A DNA stretch of 64,000 nucleotides from an uncultured Halomonas sp. (GTDB lineage: Bacteria; Pseudomonadota; Gammaproteobacteria; Pseudomonadales; Halomonadaceae): NCBI RefSeq assembly GCF_947500835.1, contig NZ_CANMTQ010000003.1:248001-312000 (forward strand). Reading direction: 5' to 3'. Under the pieces are notes generated by a model. That model did no database searches. It was not told the origin of the DNA and saw only the letters and a program-made list of their open reading frames with translations. Both the position numbers and the translations under genes were made by a program. Positions 47,138 to 55,604 of this stretch are shown in pieces; the stretch's first letter is position 1; every line of letters begins with the position of its first letter.

Positions 47138-47661
47138 ACGACGAGGACAAGGCGCTACGCCGAGCCGGACTCGGCATGATGCTGCTGTTCTGGCTGATCG
47201 TGATGGGGCTTGGGGTGTGGTGGTTTCAAGGCTTCATCGATGATCGGCGCAATCCGAATGCTGATCTTGCCCGGCTCGCGGGAAGCGAAGGCGAGCCGAT
47301 CACCCTTGAACGCAACGCCTCAGGGCATTTTGTCGCCACAGGATATATCGATGGCGAGCCCGTGGAGTTCCTGCTGGATACCGGGGCGAGTCTGGTCTCG
47401 ATACCTGCTGCTCTTGCGGATCGTCTCGGATTGCAGCGAGGCGCCACTGCGGATTTCAATACCGCCAACGGGCGTGTTCGCGGTCATCTGACGATGATCG
47501 ACGAGATCGAGTTGGGTGGCCTGAAAGCAAAAGACGTGCGCGGCTCGATAAACCCTGGGCTTGGGGGCAGCACAGCGTTACTGGGGATGAGTTTCCTTAG
47601 GCGTTTCGATATCGAGATCCGGGGGGCAAAAATGGTGTTAAGACCGACAGGTCAAGGTTGA
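47134..47661 (+). CDS. membrane-anchored retropepsin-like aspartic protease
   Basis: The 175-residue protein has an N-terminal transmembrane helix (about residues 13-33) and one retropepsin-like domain with the catalytic LLDTGASLVSIP (Asp82) and the C-terminal LLGMSFLRRFDIEI that forms the flap-side psi motif. It matches the clan AA single-domain proteases of proteobacteria, which would dimerise in the periplasm. The GTG start at 47134 lies inside the VOC remnant's stop; an internal ATG (residue 15) would cut into the membrane helix. Confidence 0.85.
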   Translation: MNDEDKALRRAGLGMMLLFWLIVMGLGVWWFQGFIDDRRNPNADLARLAGSEGEPITLERNASGHFVATGYIDGEPVEFLLDTGASLVSIPAALADRLGLQRGATADFNTANGRVRGHLTMIDEIELGGLKAKDVRGSINPGLGGSTALLGMSFLRRFDIEIRGAKMVLRPTGQG

Positions 47662-47705
47662 GATCGGAATGTGTACCGATCTTTTATCATGAAGGAGGAG
47701 GCAAC

Positions 47706-48008
47706 ATGGCCGCAATATTACAAGTTCACTTTCCTTTCAATGGGCCCTTCGACGAGGCGATGGTTGAAGCCATGCAGTCCCTGGCACGCAGCATCAACGA
47801 TGAACCAGGTTTTCGTTGGAAACTGTGGACACAAGACGCCGAGGCGAAGCTGGCCGGTGGCGTTTATCTTTTTGATACGCGCGAGCAGGCTAGGGCCTAT
47901 CTCGACAAGCATAGTCGCCGACTAAACGAGATGGGAATCGAGGATATTCAGTCCCGAATTTTTGAGGTGAACGAAAGCCTGTCCGCGATCAATCACGGTC
48001 CTTTCTAG
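47706..48008 (+). CDS. ydhR: YdhR-family putative monooxygenase
   Basis: The 100-residue protein matches E. coli YdhR closely: LQVHFPFNGPFDEAMVEAMQ, SINDEPGFRWKLWTQD, AGGVYLFDTREQARAYLDKH and FEVNESLSAIN. YdhR is a dimeric ferredoxin-like protein proposed to be a cofactor-free monooxygenase on aromatics. The ATG at 47706 has AGGAGGAGG upstream; the open frame further up is not translated in the family. Confidence 0.92.
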   Translation: MAAILQVHFPFNGPFDEAMVEAMQSLARSINDEPGFRWKLWTQDAEAKLAGGVYLFDTREQARAYLDKHSRRLNEMGIEDIQSRIFEVNESLSAINHGPF

Positions 48009-48189
48009 ACCAGAAGGCCCTCTCAAGACGACACTTCATAGAGCAGTGCGCGGTGGAGGATCGGCCATGGTGATTTTAGCGTGGATCGATATTGCCCATT
48101 GTTGGCTGGCCGCTGCTATCTGGATATAAACTTCATGGAGGTCTCTGATCGACGAGGCTCGTTCATTTGCAAGAATGAGAGGTGCGTTC

Positions 48190-49452
48190 ATGACGGACAA
48201 GATAGGCGGCGATCTCGAAAGAGACAGCCCGGAAGAAGGGAAACTCCCACCATCCCTCGCGACAGGAAACCCCCAGGACATCGCCCTCGGTGACGTTGCC
48301 CCAGATCTCACTGCGGAAGGGATTCATACATACGAGGCCGGCGAGTCGAACGAGGCTGCTCGCTCGGCGCTGGAACTCGCGCTCAGAGACATTGCCGCCA
48401 GAGGTTCCAAAAAGCGAAGCAGAAGCAAGCGTCGGCGTGCACGCAAGGAACTCGCACAGCTGGCGGAGGATATCACTGCCGTCGTCGAGGGCGCTGCACC
48501 GGATGACCTGGCGATGTTACGCCAGGTGTTGTTGCAGGAAGAGATCGTTGCAAAGGCAGCGACCGGCGAAAAGTCAGACGATGAACTGGTGGATGATTGG
48601 CGCGAGGGCGTTTATCCCTACAAGAATCGCATGAAGCGAAAGAACTACGAAAAGCAGAAATACGATCTACAGGTCGAGCTGCTCAAGCTCCAACGCTGGA
48701 TCAAGGAGACCGGCAATCGTGTCGTCATCCTGTTCGAAGGGCGGGATGCAGCGGGCAAGGGTGGCACCATCAAGCGTTTCATGGAGCATCTGAATCCGCG
48801 TGGCGCGCGGGTAGTGGCTCTTGAAAAGCCCAATGAGATCGAGAAAGGACAATGGTACTTCCAGCGCTACATCCAACACCTTCCTACCGCTGGCGAAATC
48901 GTACTGTTCGATCGTTCCTGGTACAACCGCGCCGGGGTCGAGCGAGTGATGGGCTTCTGCTCCGATGAGGAATATCACGAGTTCATTCGTCAGGTGCCGG
49001 AGTTCGAGCGCAATCTAGTGCGATCCGGTATCTATCTTATCAAGCTCTGGTTTTCGGTCAGCCACGAAGAGCAGCGGCGCCGCTTCAAGGAGCGCGAGGT
49101 GCATCCGCTCAAGCAGTGGAAGCTCAGCCCCGTGGATCTTGCATCGCTGGACAAATGGGATGAATACACCAAGGCCAAGGAGGCCATCTTCTTCTACAGC
49201 GATACGGCAGAGTCGCCTTGGATCGTCATCAAGTCCGATTGCAAGAAACGGGCGCGGCTCAATGCGCTGCGATATGTGTTGCATCGTTTGCCTTACCAGA
49301 ACAAGGATGTAACGCGATTGGGCAGTGTCGATCCGTTAATCGTCGGGCGTGCCGGAGTGGTGCGGGAGCGCGGCGAAAGGGATGAACTGGCGCTGCTTGA
49401 CGACATTTTACGGGGGCGGAGCTCAATCTTTTCAGCGCCTGCGCCGAGCTGA
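48190..49452 (+). CDS. ppk2: polyphosphate kinase 2
   Basis: The 420-residue protein has a polar N-terminal extension of about 120 residues and then the PPK2 core: VVILFEGRDAAGKGGTIKRF (Walker A), FLNPRG-like EHLNPRGARVVALEKPNE, GQWYFQRYIQHLP and VLFDRSWYNRAGVERVMGFC, with WIVIKSDCKKRARLNAL near the end. PPK2 uses polyphosphate to phosphorylate nucleotides, usually GDP or ADP. GAGAGG precedes the ATG at 48190; an ATG five codons upstream is the alternative. The N-terminus has a basic KKRSRSKRRRARKE run. Confidence 0.9.
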   Translation: MTDKIGGDLERDSPEEGKLPPSLATGNPQDIALGDVAPDLTAEGIHTYEAGESNEAARSALELALRDIAARGSKKRSRSKRRRARKELAQLAEDITAVVEGAAPDDLAMLRQVLLQEEIVAKAATGEKSDDELVDDWREGVYPYKNRMKRKNYEKQKYDLQVELLKLQRWIKETGNRVVILFEGRDAAGKGGTIKRFMEHLNPRGARVVALEKPNEIEKGQWYFQRYIQHLPTAGEIVLFDRSWYNRAGVERVMGFCSDEEYHEFIRQVPEFERNLVRSGIYLIKLWFSVSHEEQRRRFKEREVHPLKQWKLSPVDLASLDKWDEYTKAKEAIFFYSDTAESPWIVIKSDCKKRARLNALRYVLHRLPYQNKDVTRLGSVDPLIVGRAGVVRERGERDELALLDDILRGRSSIFSAPAPS

Positions 49453-49577
49453 TCCAATGGTTGTATCAGCTGAAAACACCATGACAAGTCTAGCTTGCCA
49501 GGATGGTAATGGTTTAAGCTTATGCTGTTATATTGTTGATGAATGGATGCACTTAATGAATCGTCAAGGAGAAAAAA

Positions 49578-49778
49578 ATGGATAATTTGTTCGGCAGTCT
49601 GGGTAACGCTTTCGGCGGTATTCTGAGTCTGATCTGGCTGATCATCGTCATCTGGGCCATCGTCAAGGTAGCGAAAAGCGGCGCCAGCACCTTGGCCAAG
49701 GTCATCTGGATCCTCGTGCTGATCTTCTTCCCGCTGATAGGCTTTATCCTCTGGCTGTTATTCGGTCCCAAGGGATAG
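49578..49778 (+). CDS. small PLDc_N-type membrane protein
   Basis: The 66-residue protein has two transmembrane helices (about residues 12-30 and 42-62) and the ending FFPLIGFILWLLFGPKG characteristic of the phospholipase-D N-terminal (PLDc_N) domain, here alone. AAGGAG precedes the ATG. Such stand-alone proteins are common in proteobacteria, often stress- or envelope-related, with no proven function. A strong terminator follows. Confidence 0.85.
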   Translation: MDNLFGSLGNAFGGILSLIWLIIVIWAIVKVAKSGASTLAKVIWILVLIFFPLIGFILWLLFGPKG

Positions 49779-49798
49779 TCGTGGTTCCGTATTATCCG

Positions 49799-49832
49799 AA
49801 CGGGCAGCTCTTCCGAGCTGCCCGTTTTTTTT
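49799..49832 (+). terminator. rho-independent terminator after the PLDc_N gene
   Basis: Arms CGGGCAGCTC (49801-49810) and GAGCTGCCCG (49815-49824) are perfect, with loop TTCC and a run of eight Ts (49825-49832); two outer A-T pairs extend the stem. Confidence 0.95.
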
Positions 49833-49852
49833 GAGATGTGCTGGAGGGATGT

Positions 49853-51082
49853 ATGGCGAACGGTGACGAAAGAGCGTTCGAGAAACCTAGGTATCGTTCA
49901 ATTCCCGGATTGATAGCAAGTCTGTTTCTAATGGTTGGTAGTGTGATTGGCAGCCAGGCCATCGGTTACGACAAGCTGGTCGAAAAGCGGGTCTTCGGGA
50001 TGGACAACTACAGGACCCAGGGCGGCGAAGACATCCCTTCTCTCAAGGTTGGGTGGGAGGCCTACGGTACGCTGAATGAAGCAAAGGACAACGTCATCCT
50101 GATTACCCATTACTTTTCGGGCACCAGTCACGCAGCGGGTCGCTACGACGAAGACGATGCCGCTCCCGGTTACTGGGACGGTATCATCGGGCCGGGCAAG
50201 CCGCTGGATACCGACAAGTACTACGTCATCGCCTCGGATACCCTGGTGAACCTGAACGCCAAGGATCCCAAGGTGACCACCACCGGTCCGGCGACGACCA
50301 ACCCGCAGACCGGCGAGCCTTGGGGTCTGGATTTCCCTATTGTCACCATTCGCGACTTTGTCGAGGTGCAAAAAGCACTGCTGAAAAGTCAGGGCATCGA
50401 CAGTCTGCAGGCGGTGATGGGGGCCTCCATGGGCTCACTGCAGGCTTATGAATGGGCCAGCGCCTATCCGGAGATGGTGGAGCGGGTGATTCCGGTGATT
50501 GGTTCCGGGGTCGCCAATGCCTATCTGATCGGCTGGCTGAACGCCTGGGCAGCCCCCATCAAGGTCGATCCCCACTGGAACGACGGCGATTACTATGATG
50601 GCGAGCCGCCGACTAAAGGGCTGCAGGAATCCCTCAAGCTGATCACGCTGCAGGCCAATCACTGGAAATGGGCCAACCACACCTACGATCGGCAGTGGGC
50701 GGAGGAGGGCATGGATCCGAAAAGCAGTCTCGAGGCACGCTATCTTTTCGAGAAGGTATTAGATGATGCCGCCGCCAGCCGGGCCAAAATCGCCGATGCC
50801 AATCATCTGCTGTATCTAGTCAAGGCCAACCAGCTCTTCGTTACTGGCGATAGCAGCGACGCAGAAGAAGGGCTTGCGGCCATCGAGGCGCCGACCCTGG
50901 TGATCTACAGCAAGGACGATCTGGTGTTCTTTCCCGAGCTGGTGGAAAAGACCATGGATGAGATTAGCGCGGACGGCACATCGGTAAGCCAAGTGGTACT
51001 GGAAGGTGATCGAGGTCATCTGGATGGCGTGCTCTCCATCGAACAGGCAAGTGACGACATCCGGCAATTTCTGGCGCAGTGA
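49853..51082 (+). CDS. exported MetX-like alpha/beta hydrolase
   Basis: The 409-residue protein resembles homoserine O-acetyltransferase (MetX): LKVGWEAYGTLN, YYVIASDTLV, TIRDFVEVQKALL, the nucleophile Ser in VMGASMGSLQAYEWA, an Asp in LVIYSKDDLVFFPE and the final His in DRGHLDG. However, it has an N-terminal hydrophobic signal-like segment (about residues 16-35) and changed acyl-donor motifs, so it is more likely an exported esterase or acyltransferase than a methionine-synthesis enzyme. GGAGGG precedes the ATG at 49853; a GTG five codons up is less likely. Confidence 0.82.
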   Translation: MANGDERAFEKPRYRSIPGLIASLFLMVGSVIGSQAIGYDKLVEKRVFGMDNYRTQGGEDIPSLKVGWEAYGTLNEAKDNVILITHYFSGTSHAAGRYDEDDAAPGYWDGIIGPGKPLDTDKYYVIASDTLVNLNAKDPKVTTTGPATTNPQTGEPWGLDFPIVTIRDFVEVQKALLKSQGIDSLQAVMGASMGSLQAYEWASAYPEMVERVIPVIGSGVANAYLIGWLNAWAAPIKVDPHWNDGDYYDGEPPTKGLQESLKLITLQANHWKWANHTYDRQWAEEGMDPKSSLEARYLFEKVLDDAAASRAKIADANHLLYLVKANQLFVTGDSSDAEEGLAAIEAPTLVIYSKDDLVFFPELVEKTMDEISADGTSVSQVVLEGDRGHLDGVLSIEQASDDIRQFLAQ

Positions 51083-51109
51083 CATTGGCTTGGCGGTTTG
51101 GGTCGGGCC

Positions 51110-54100
51110 TTACGAGGATGTGACGTCCATTTCCCGCTCCAGCCGCCGGGAAATGGCCCGAGGCGAGCCGGTATGACGCGCCAATAGATCGTATGCCACC
51201 GGAATCACGAACAGGGTGAACAGGGTGGCCGCAGCAACGCCACAGAAGATCACCGTGCCCAGCACCAGTCGGGTTTCGGCGCCGGCGCCGGAAGAGAGAA
51301 TCAGAGGCATGGCGCCGGCAATGGTGGTGACCGAGGTCATCAGGATCGGCCGTAGCCGGGTCAGGGACGCTTCGATCAGGGCGTCGCGAAATTCCCGGCC
51401 TTCGTCCCGCAGCTGATTGGCGAACTCGACAATCAGGATACCGTTCTTGGCCGCCAGACCCACCAGCATGACCAGCCCTACCTGGCTGTATATGTTGAGA
51501 GACTGCCCCGTCAAATAAAGCCCGAGCAGCGCACCGCCAATCGCCAGCGGCACCGTCAGCATGATCACCAGAGGATGCACGAAGCTCTCGAACTGGGCCG
51601 CCAGCACCAGAAACACCACGATCACGCCGAGCACGAACAGGAAGGTGGTATCGCCACTGGATTGTTGGTAGTCCCGCGCCGCACCCTTGGTATCGGTCTG
51701 GACTTCCGCAGGCAGAATCTCATCCACCGTGGCTTCTAGATAGCTCAAGGCTTCGCCCATGGAGTAGTCGTCCGCCAGGTCCGCCTGAAGCGTGATCGCG
51801 CGCAGGCGGTTGTAGCGGCTGTAGGTGCTGGGCCCGGCGTAGTCCGTCAGGGTTACGAGGCTTGAAAGCGGGATCAACTGATCGGTGCGGGCCGAGCGCA
51901 CGTGAATGTTGTCCAGGGCATTGGGAGAGGTATGAATGCCGCGCTCCGCCTCGAGAATGACATCGTATTCCTCGCCACGGTCGACGAATCGGGTAACGCT
52001 GCGTCCACCCAACAGGGTTTCCAGGGTGCGACCGACTTCCGTGACGGTGACGCCTAGATCCGCCGCTTGGGTGTAGTCGATCTCGACCCGTAGTTGCGGC
52101 TGATCCTCTTCGTAGTCGCTTTCCAGATTGAGGAGTTTGGGATTGTTCTTGCGAATATGTTCCATCAGGATATCGCGCCACTCCACCAGCTCTTCATAAG
52201 TGCCTCCCCCCAGCACGAACTGCATCGCCTGCTCGGTGCTGCTACCGCCAAACCCACGCCGCATGATGGGAAAAACACGCACACCGGGCAGTTCGTCCAG
52301 GCGTTCGCCGATCTCGTCCATGATCGGCCAGGCGGCGCGGCGCTTTGCCCAGTCACTGAGACCGACGATAACAAAGCCGGTGTTGTAGTTCTCGCTGGGA
52401 CCCCCCCGGCTCAACGGCGCCAGTACCAGTACGCGATCAACTTCCCCCTCTTCGCGCATAGGCAGCAGGCGCGCCTCGACCTCGTTCATGTAGTCCAGCA
52501 TGTAGTCGTAGGTGGCCCCCGGCGGGCCGGAGACGATGACGAAGAAGGCGCCACGATCTTCCCGAGGGGTATATTCCGCCGGCAGTAGCGTATAGAGCCA
52601 GGCGGTGGCAACGAGTAGCGCCGCAAAAACACCCACCAGTAGCCAGCGCAAGGCCAGGGCCCGCTCCAGCAGACGACGATAAAAACGCTGGGAGAGTTCC
52701 AGCATCTGCGCCACGCGATGCGCCATGGCACCTTCATGCATCTGGGAAGAGAGGATTTTTGATGTAAGCATCGGCGTCAGGCTCAAGGCCAGCACGGTCG
52801 AGATAGCGATGGCTGCCGCCAGGGTCAGGGCGAACTCCGTGAATAGCCGGCCGATATCACCACGCAAAAAGCTCAGCGGCACGAAAACGGCGATCAGCAC
52901 CAGGCTGGTGGAGACCACGGCGAAGGTCAGCTGGCGCGCGCCGCGAAAGGAGGCCACCAGCGCCGTTTCGCCGTAGAGATGCATGCGTCGGTTGATGTTT
53001 TCCACCATGATGATGGCATCATCCACCACCAGCCCGATCGCCAGTACCAACGCCAGCAGCGTCAGCAGATTGATGGTGAATCCAAGCATCGCCAGGATGG
53101 CGAAGGTGCCGACCAGGGCAGTTGGGACGGTGATCAGTGGCACCAGGGTGGTGCGCAGATTGCCCAGGAAAATGAAGATGGACACCATCACCAGCACCAT
53201 GGCGATGCCCAGGGTGATGACGACTTCATCGATGGCGCCAGCGACGAATTCCGAGGTGTCATAGCTGAGCCGCAGCGTCATGCCCGGTGGCAGAGACGGC
53301 GCGATGCGCTCCATCTCTGCCTTTACGCCCTCGGAGAGCGCCATGAGGTTGGCGGTGGACTGCTTGATCATGCCAAGGCCCACCACCGGTACGCCGTTGC
53401 CGCGAAACAGGGAGCGCTCCTCCACGGTGCCCAGTTCGACCCGAGCCACATCCTTTAGGCGTACCAGATAGCCGTTGGTGTCCTGATCCAGCACCAGGGA
53501 TTGGAAATCCTCCGGGGTGGCGAAATTACGCGGCAGACGCACGATGAACTGGCGGTCCCTCGATTCCAGAGAGCCACCGGGAAGTTCGACATTCTCCTCG
53601 CGCAGCGTGTTCTCGATATCGCCGGCGGTCAGGTTCCGCGCCGCCAGAGCGTCGCTGTCGAGCCACACCCGCATGGCATATTCCCGGTCGCCGCCGATAC
53701 GCACTCGGGAGACGCCATCCTGCACTGAAAAGCGGTCCTGCAGATAGCGACTGGCGTAATCCGTGAGCTCCGCGGTGGTATAGCCGTCGCCGGCCAGCAC
53801 CAGCCACATCACCACATCCGAGTTGGCGTCCTCCTTGCTGATTTCCGGCGCTTCCGCCTCATCCGGCAGTTCGTCCCGAGCGCCGGCAATCCGGTCACGG
53901 ATATCGTTGGCGGCGTCATCGATGTTCTTGTCGAGGCGGAATTCGGCGCTGATGCTGGAGCGCCCGTCCTGGCTGCTCGAAGAGATCACCTGGATACCGG
54001 ATATGCCCGCTATCCTGTCCTCCAGCACCTGGGTGATCCGGGTTTCCACCACATTTGCCGAAGCACCGGGATAGCGGGTATCGACGCTGACGATAGGCGG

Positions 54101-54223
54101 GTCGATAGTGGGGTATTCCTGCAGCGGCAGCCGGGTCAGGGCCAAGAGGCCGAAGGCCACGATCAGCGCTGCGATGACGATCGCCAGTACCGGACGCCGA
54201 ACGGAAATATCCGACAGCAGCAT
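51110..54223 (-). CDS. RND efflux transporter, HAE-1/AcrB family
   Basis: The 1037-residue pump has the RND layout: TM1 at about 12-30, two large periplasmic loops, and TM4 with the paired aspartates of the proton relay in LAIGLVVDDAIIMVENI. Family motifs include LPLQEYPTIDPPIVSV near the N-terminus and GLAAKNGILIVEFANQ in TM10. It would expel drugs or other toxic compounds with the adaptor encoded directly upstream; the outer-membrane channel is not in the window. Its ATG overlaps the adaptor stop by 1 base. Confidence 0.93.
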   Translation of the reverse strand: MLLSDISVRRPVLAIVIAALIVAFGLLALTRLPLQEYPTIDPPIVSVDTRYPGASANVVETRITQVLEDRIAGISGIQVISSSSQDGRSSISAEFRLDKNIDDAANDIRDRIAGARDELPDEAEAPEISKEDANSDVVMWLVLAGDGYTTAELTDYASRYLQDRFSVQDGVSRVRIGGDREYAMRVWLDSDALAARNLTAGDIENTLREENVELPGGSLESRDRQFIVRLPRNFATPEDFQSLVLDQDTNGYLVRLKDVARVELGTVEERSLFRGNGVPVVGLGMIKQSTANLMALSEGVKAEMERIAPSLPPGMTLRLSYDTSEFVAGAIDEVVITLGIAMVLVMVSIFIFLGNLRTTLVPLITVPTALVGTFAILAMLGFTINLLTLLALVLAIGLVVDDAIIMVENINRRMHLYGETALVASFRGARQLTFAVVSTSLVLIAVFVPLSFLRGDIGRLFTEFALTLAAAIAISTVLALSLTPMLTSKILSSQMHEGAMAHRVAQMLELSQRFYRRLLERALALRWLLVGVFAALLVATAWLYTLLPAEYTPREDRGAFFVIVSGPPGATYDYMLDYMNEVEARLLPMREEGEVDRVLVLAPLSRGGPSENYNTGFVIVGLSDWAKRRAAWPIMDEIGERLDELPGVRVFPIMRRGFGGSSTEQAMQFVLGGGTYEELVEWRDILMEHIRKNNPKLLNLESDYEEDQPQLRVEIDYTQAADLGVTVTEVGRTLETLLGGRSVTRFVDRGEEYDVILEAERGIHTSPNALDNIHVRSARTDQLIPLSSLVTLTDYAGPSTYSRYNRLRAITLQADLADDYSMGEALSYLEATVDEILPAEVQTDTKGAARDYQQSSGDTTFLFVLGVIVVFLVLAAQFESFVHPLVIMLTVPLAIGGALLGLYLTGQSLNIYSQVGLVMLVGLAAKNGILIVEFANQLRDEGREFRDALIEASLTRLRPILMTSVTTIAGAMPLILSSGAGAETRLVLGTVIFCGVAAATLFTLFVIPVAYDLLARHTGSPRAISRRLEREMDVTSS

Positions 54224-55425
54224 CAGTTGTCGTCCTCACTGCGTTGGGCATCGAGAATCTCGCTGACGCTGGTGTTCTCATCGACGACGCCGATCAGGCG
54301 TACCCGAACGCCTTGCCGCAGACGATCGCCGCCGTGGCTGACTACCATGTCACCTTCATCAAGACCTTCTAGAATCTCGACTTCTCCCTCTCGGCGGGAG
54401 CCGATTTCTACTTCCAGGCGCTCCACCGGAGCGCTCTTGATCTGATCGCCTTCTGCTTCATCGTTTTTTGCCTGCCGGACGACCCAGACATATTGGCGCC
54501 GACCCTGGGGTACCAAGGCGCTTTCAGGAATCACCAGGGTCTGGCGCGGCGCACGCGCTACCCTTACGCGCATCAGCATGCCCGGGCGCAGCAGGCGCTC
54601 GTCGTTGTCCAGCAGGGCGCGTACCCCGACACTGCGGCTGATGGGATCAACTCGGGAATCGATGATGCTGACGGTACCTTCAAACACCTCGTCCGGATAG
54701 GCGCTGCTGGTGGCAACGATGGAAAGACCAACCGCCATCATGCCCAGCTGTACCTCGGGGATACGGAAGTCGAGCTTCAGACGCTCCACGTCATCCAGGG
54801 TTGCCAGCTCACTACCCGGGGTTACCAGGGTGCCGATACTGATCTGACGGGCGCCGACGACGCCGGCAAAAGGGGCGCGTATCGTATGGTCATCGAGTCG
54901 CGCCTGAAGCGCCTGGATTTCTGCCTCGACCTGACGCAGTTGGGTGCGGCTGTCCTCGAGATCCGCCAAGGGAGCCAGGTCACGCTGCTGCAACCTGGCC
55001 AGGCGCTGCACCGCGTTGGCCCGCTCCTCACGCAGGGTCTGGGCGGCTTTCAGATCGGCCTGCTCTTCCTGGGTGGACAGACGCACCAGTACCTGGCCTT
55101 TCGCCACCTTCTCGCCGCCCTCGAAATTGAGTGCTTCCACGGTATCGGTCACCGTGGATGACAGGGTGACGCTTTCATTGGCCCGCAGGGTGCCCAAGGC
55201 GGCCAGCGGGTCCGACCAGTCCGTGAGAATGGCCCGCGCTCCGATGACCGCCGTCACTTCCAGGGCATCATCGGACTGCTGAGCGAGTAGCCGAGAGGGA
55301 AAGCAGGCGATCAGCAGCGCAAGCGCAAGAAATACAGGTGTGACGATGATGTTCAAGCGTGGCAGGCGATGTTGTAGATGTTGCAGGCGTTTCGAAAATT
55401 CCAGGTAAAGACAAGCTGATGGCAT
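54223..55425 (-). CDS. RND efflux membrane-fusion adaptor
   Basis: The 400-residue adaptor has a hydrophobic N-terminal segment (about residues 25-48) that is a signal or anchor, a lipoyl domain (TVTDTVEALNFEGGEKVAKGQVLVRL and TIRAPFAGVVGARQISIG), a coiled-coil hairpin between them, and a beta-barrel (LDFRIPEVQLGMMAVGL). It links the RND pump to an outer-membrane channel. The start is uncertain: ATG at 55425 or GTG at 55434, neither with a strong ribosome binding site. The sequence upstream is AT-rich and may be the promoter. Confidence 0.9.
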   Translation of the reverse strand: MPSACLYLEFSKRLQHLQHRLPRLNIIVTPVFLALALLIACFPSRLLAQQSDDALEVTAVIGARAILTDWSDPLAALGTLRANESVTLSSTVTDTVEALNFEGGEKVAKGQVLVRLSTQEEQADLKAAQTLREERANAVQRLARLQQRDLAPLADLEDSRTQLRQVEAEIQALQARLDDHTIRAPFAGVVGARQISIGTLVTPGSELATLDDVERLKLDFRIPEVQLGMMAVGLSIVATSSAYPDEVFEGTVSIIDSRVDPISRSVGVRALLDNDERLLRPGMLMRVRVARAPRQTLVIPESALVPQGRRQYVWVVRQAKNDEAEGDQIKSAPVERLEVEIGSRREGEVEILEGLDEGDMVVSHGGDRLRQGVRVRLIGVVDENTSVSEILDAQRSEDDN

Positions 55426-55604
55426 GGCGACCACGATCGTGAAAGAAAGAGAACTAGAGCGTCACTTTATGACTATAATTTTATGCTTTGTATCCTAGCA
55501 ATTATTACATCATGAAGCTGCTCTAATAAGAGACGTCGTGTTCCAATCGTCTGCGATCGCAAAAAGTGGCTCAGACCAAAAGAGCTGGATGCCTTTTGCA
55601 CTGT

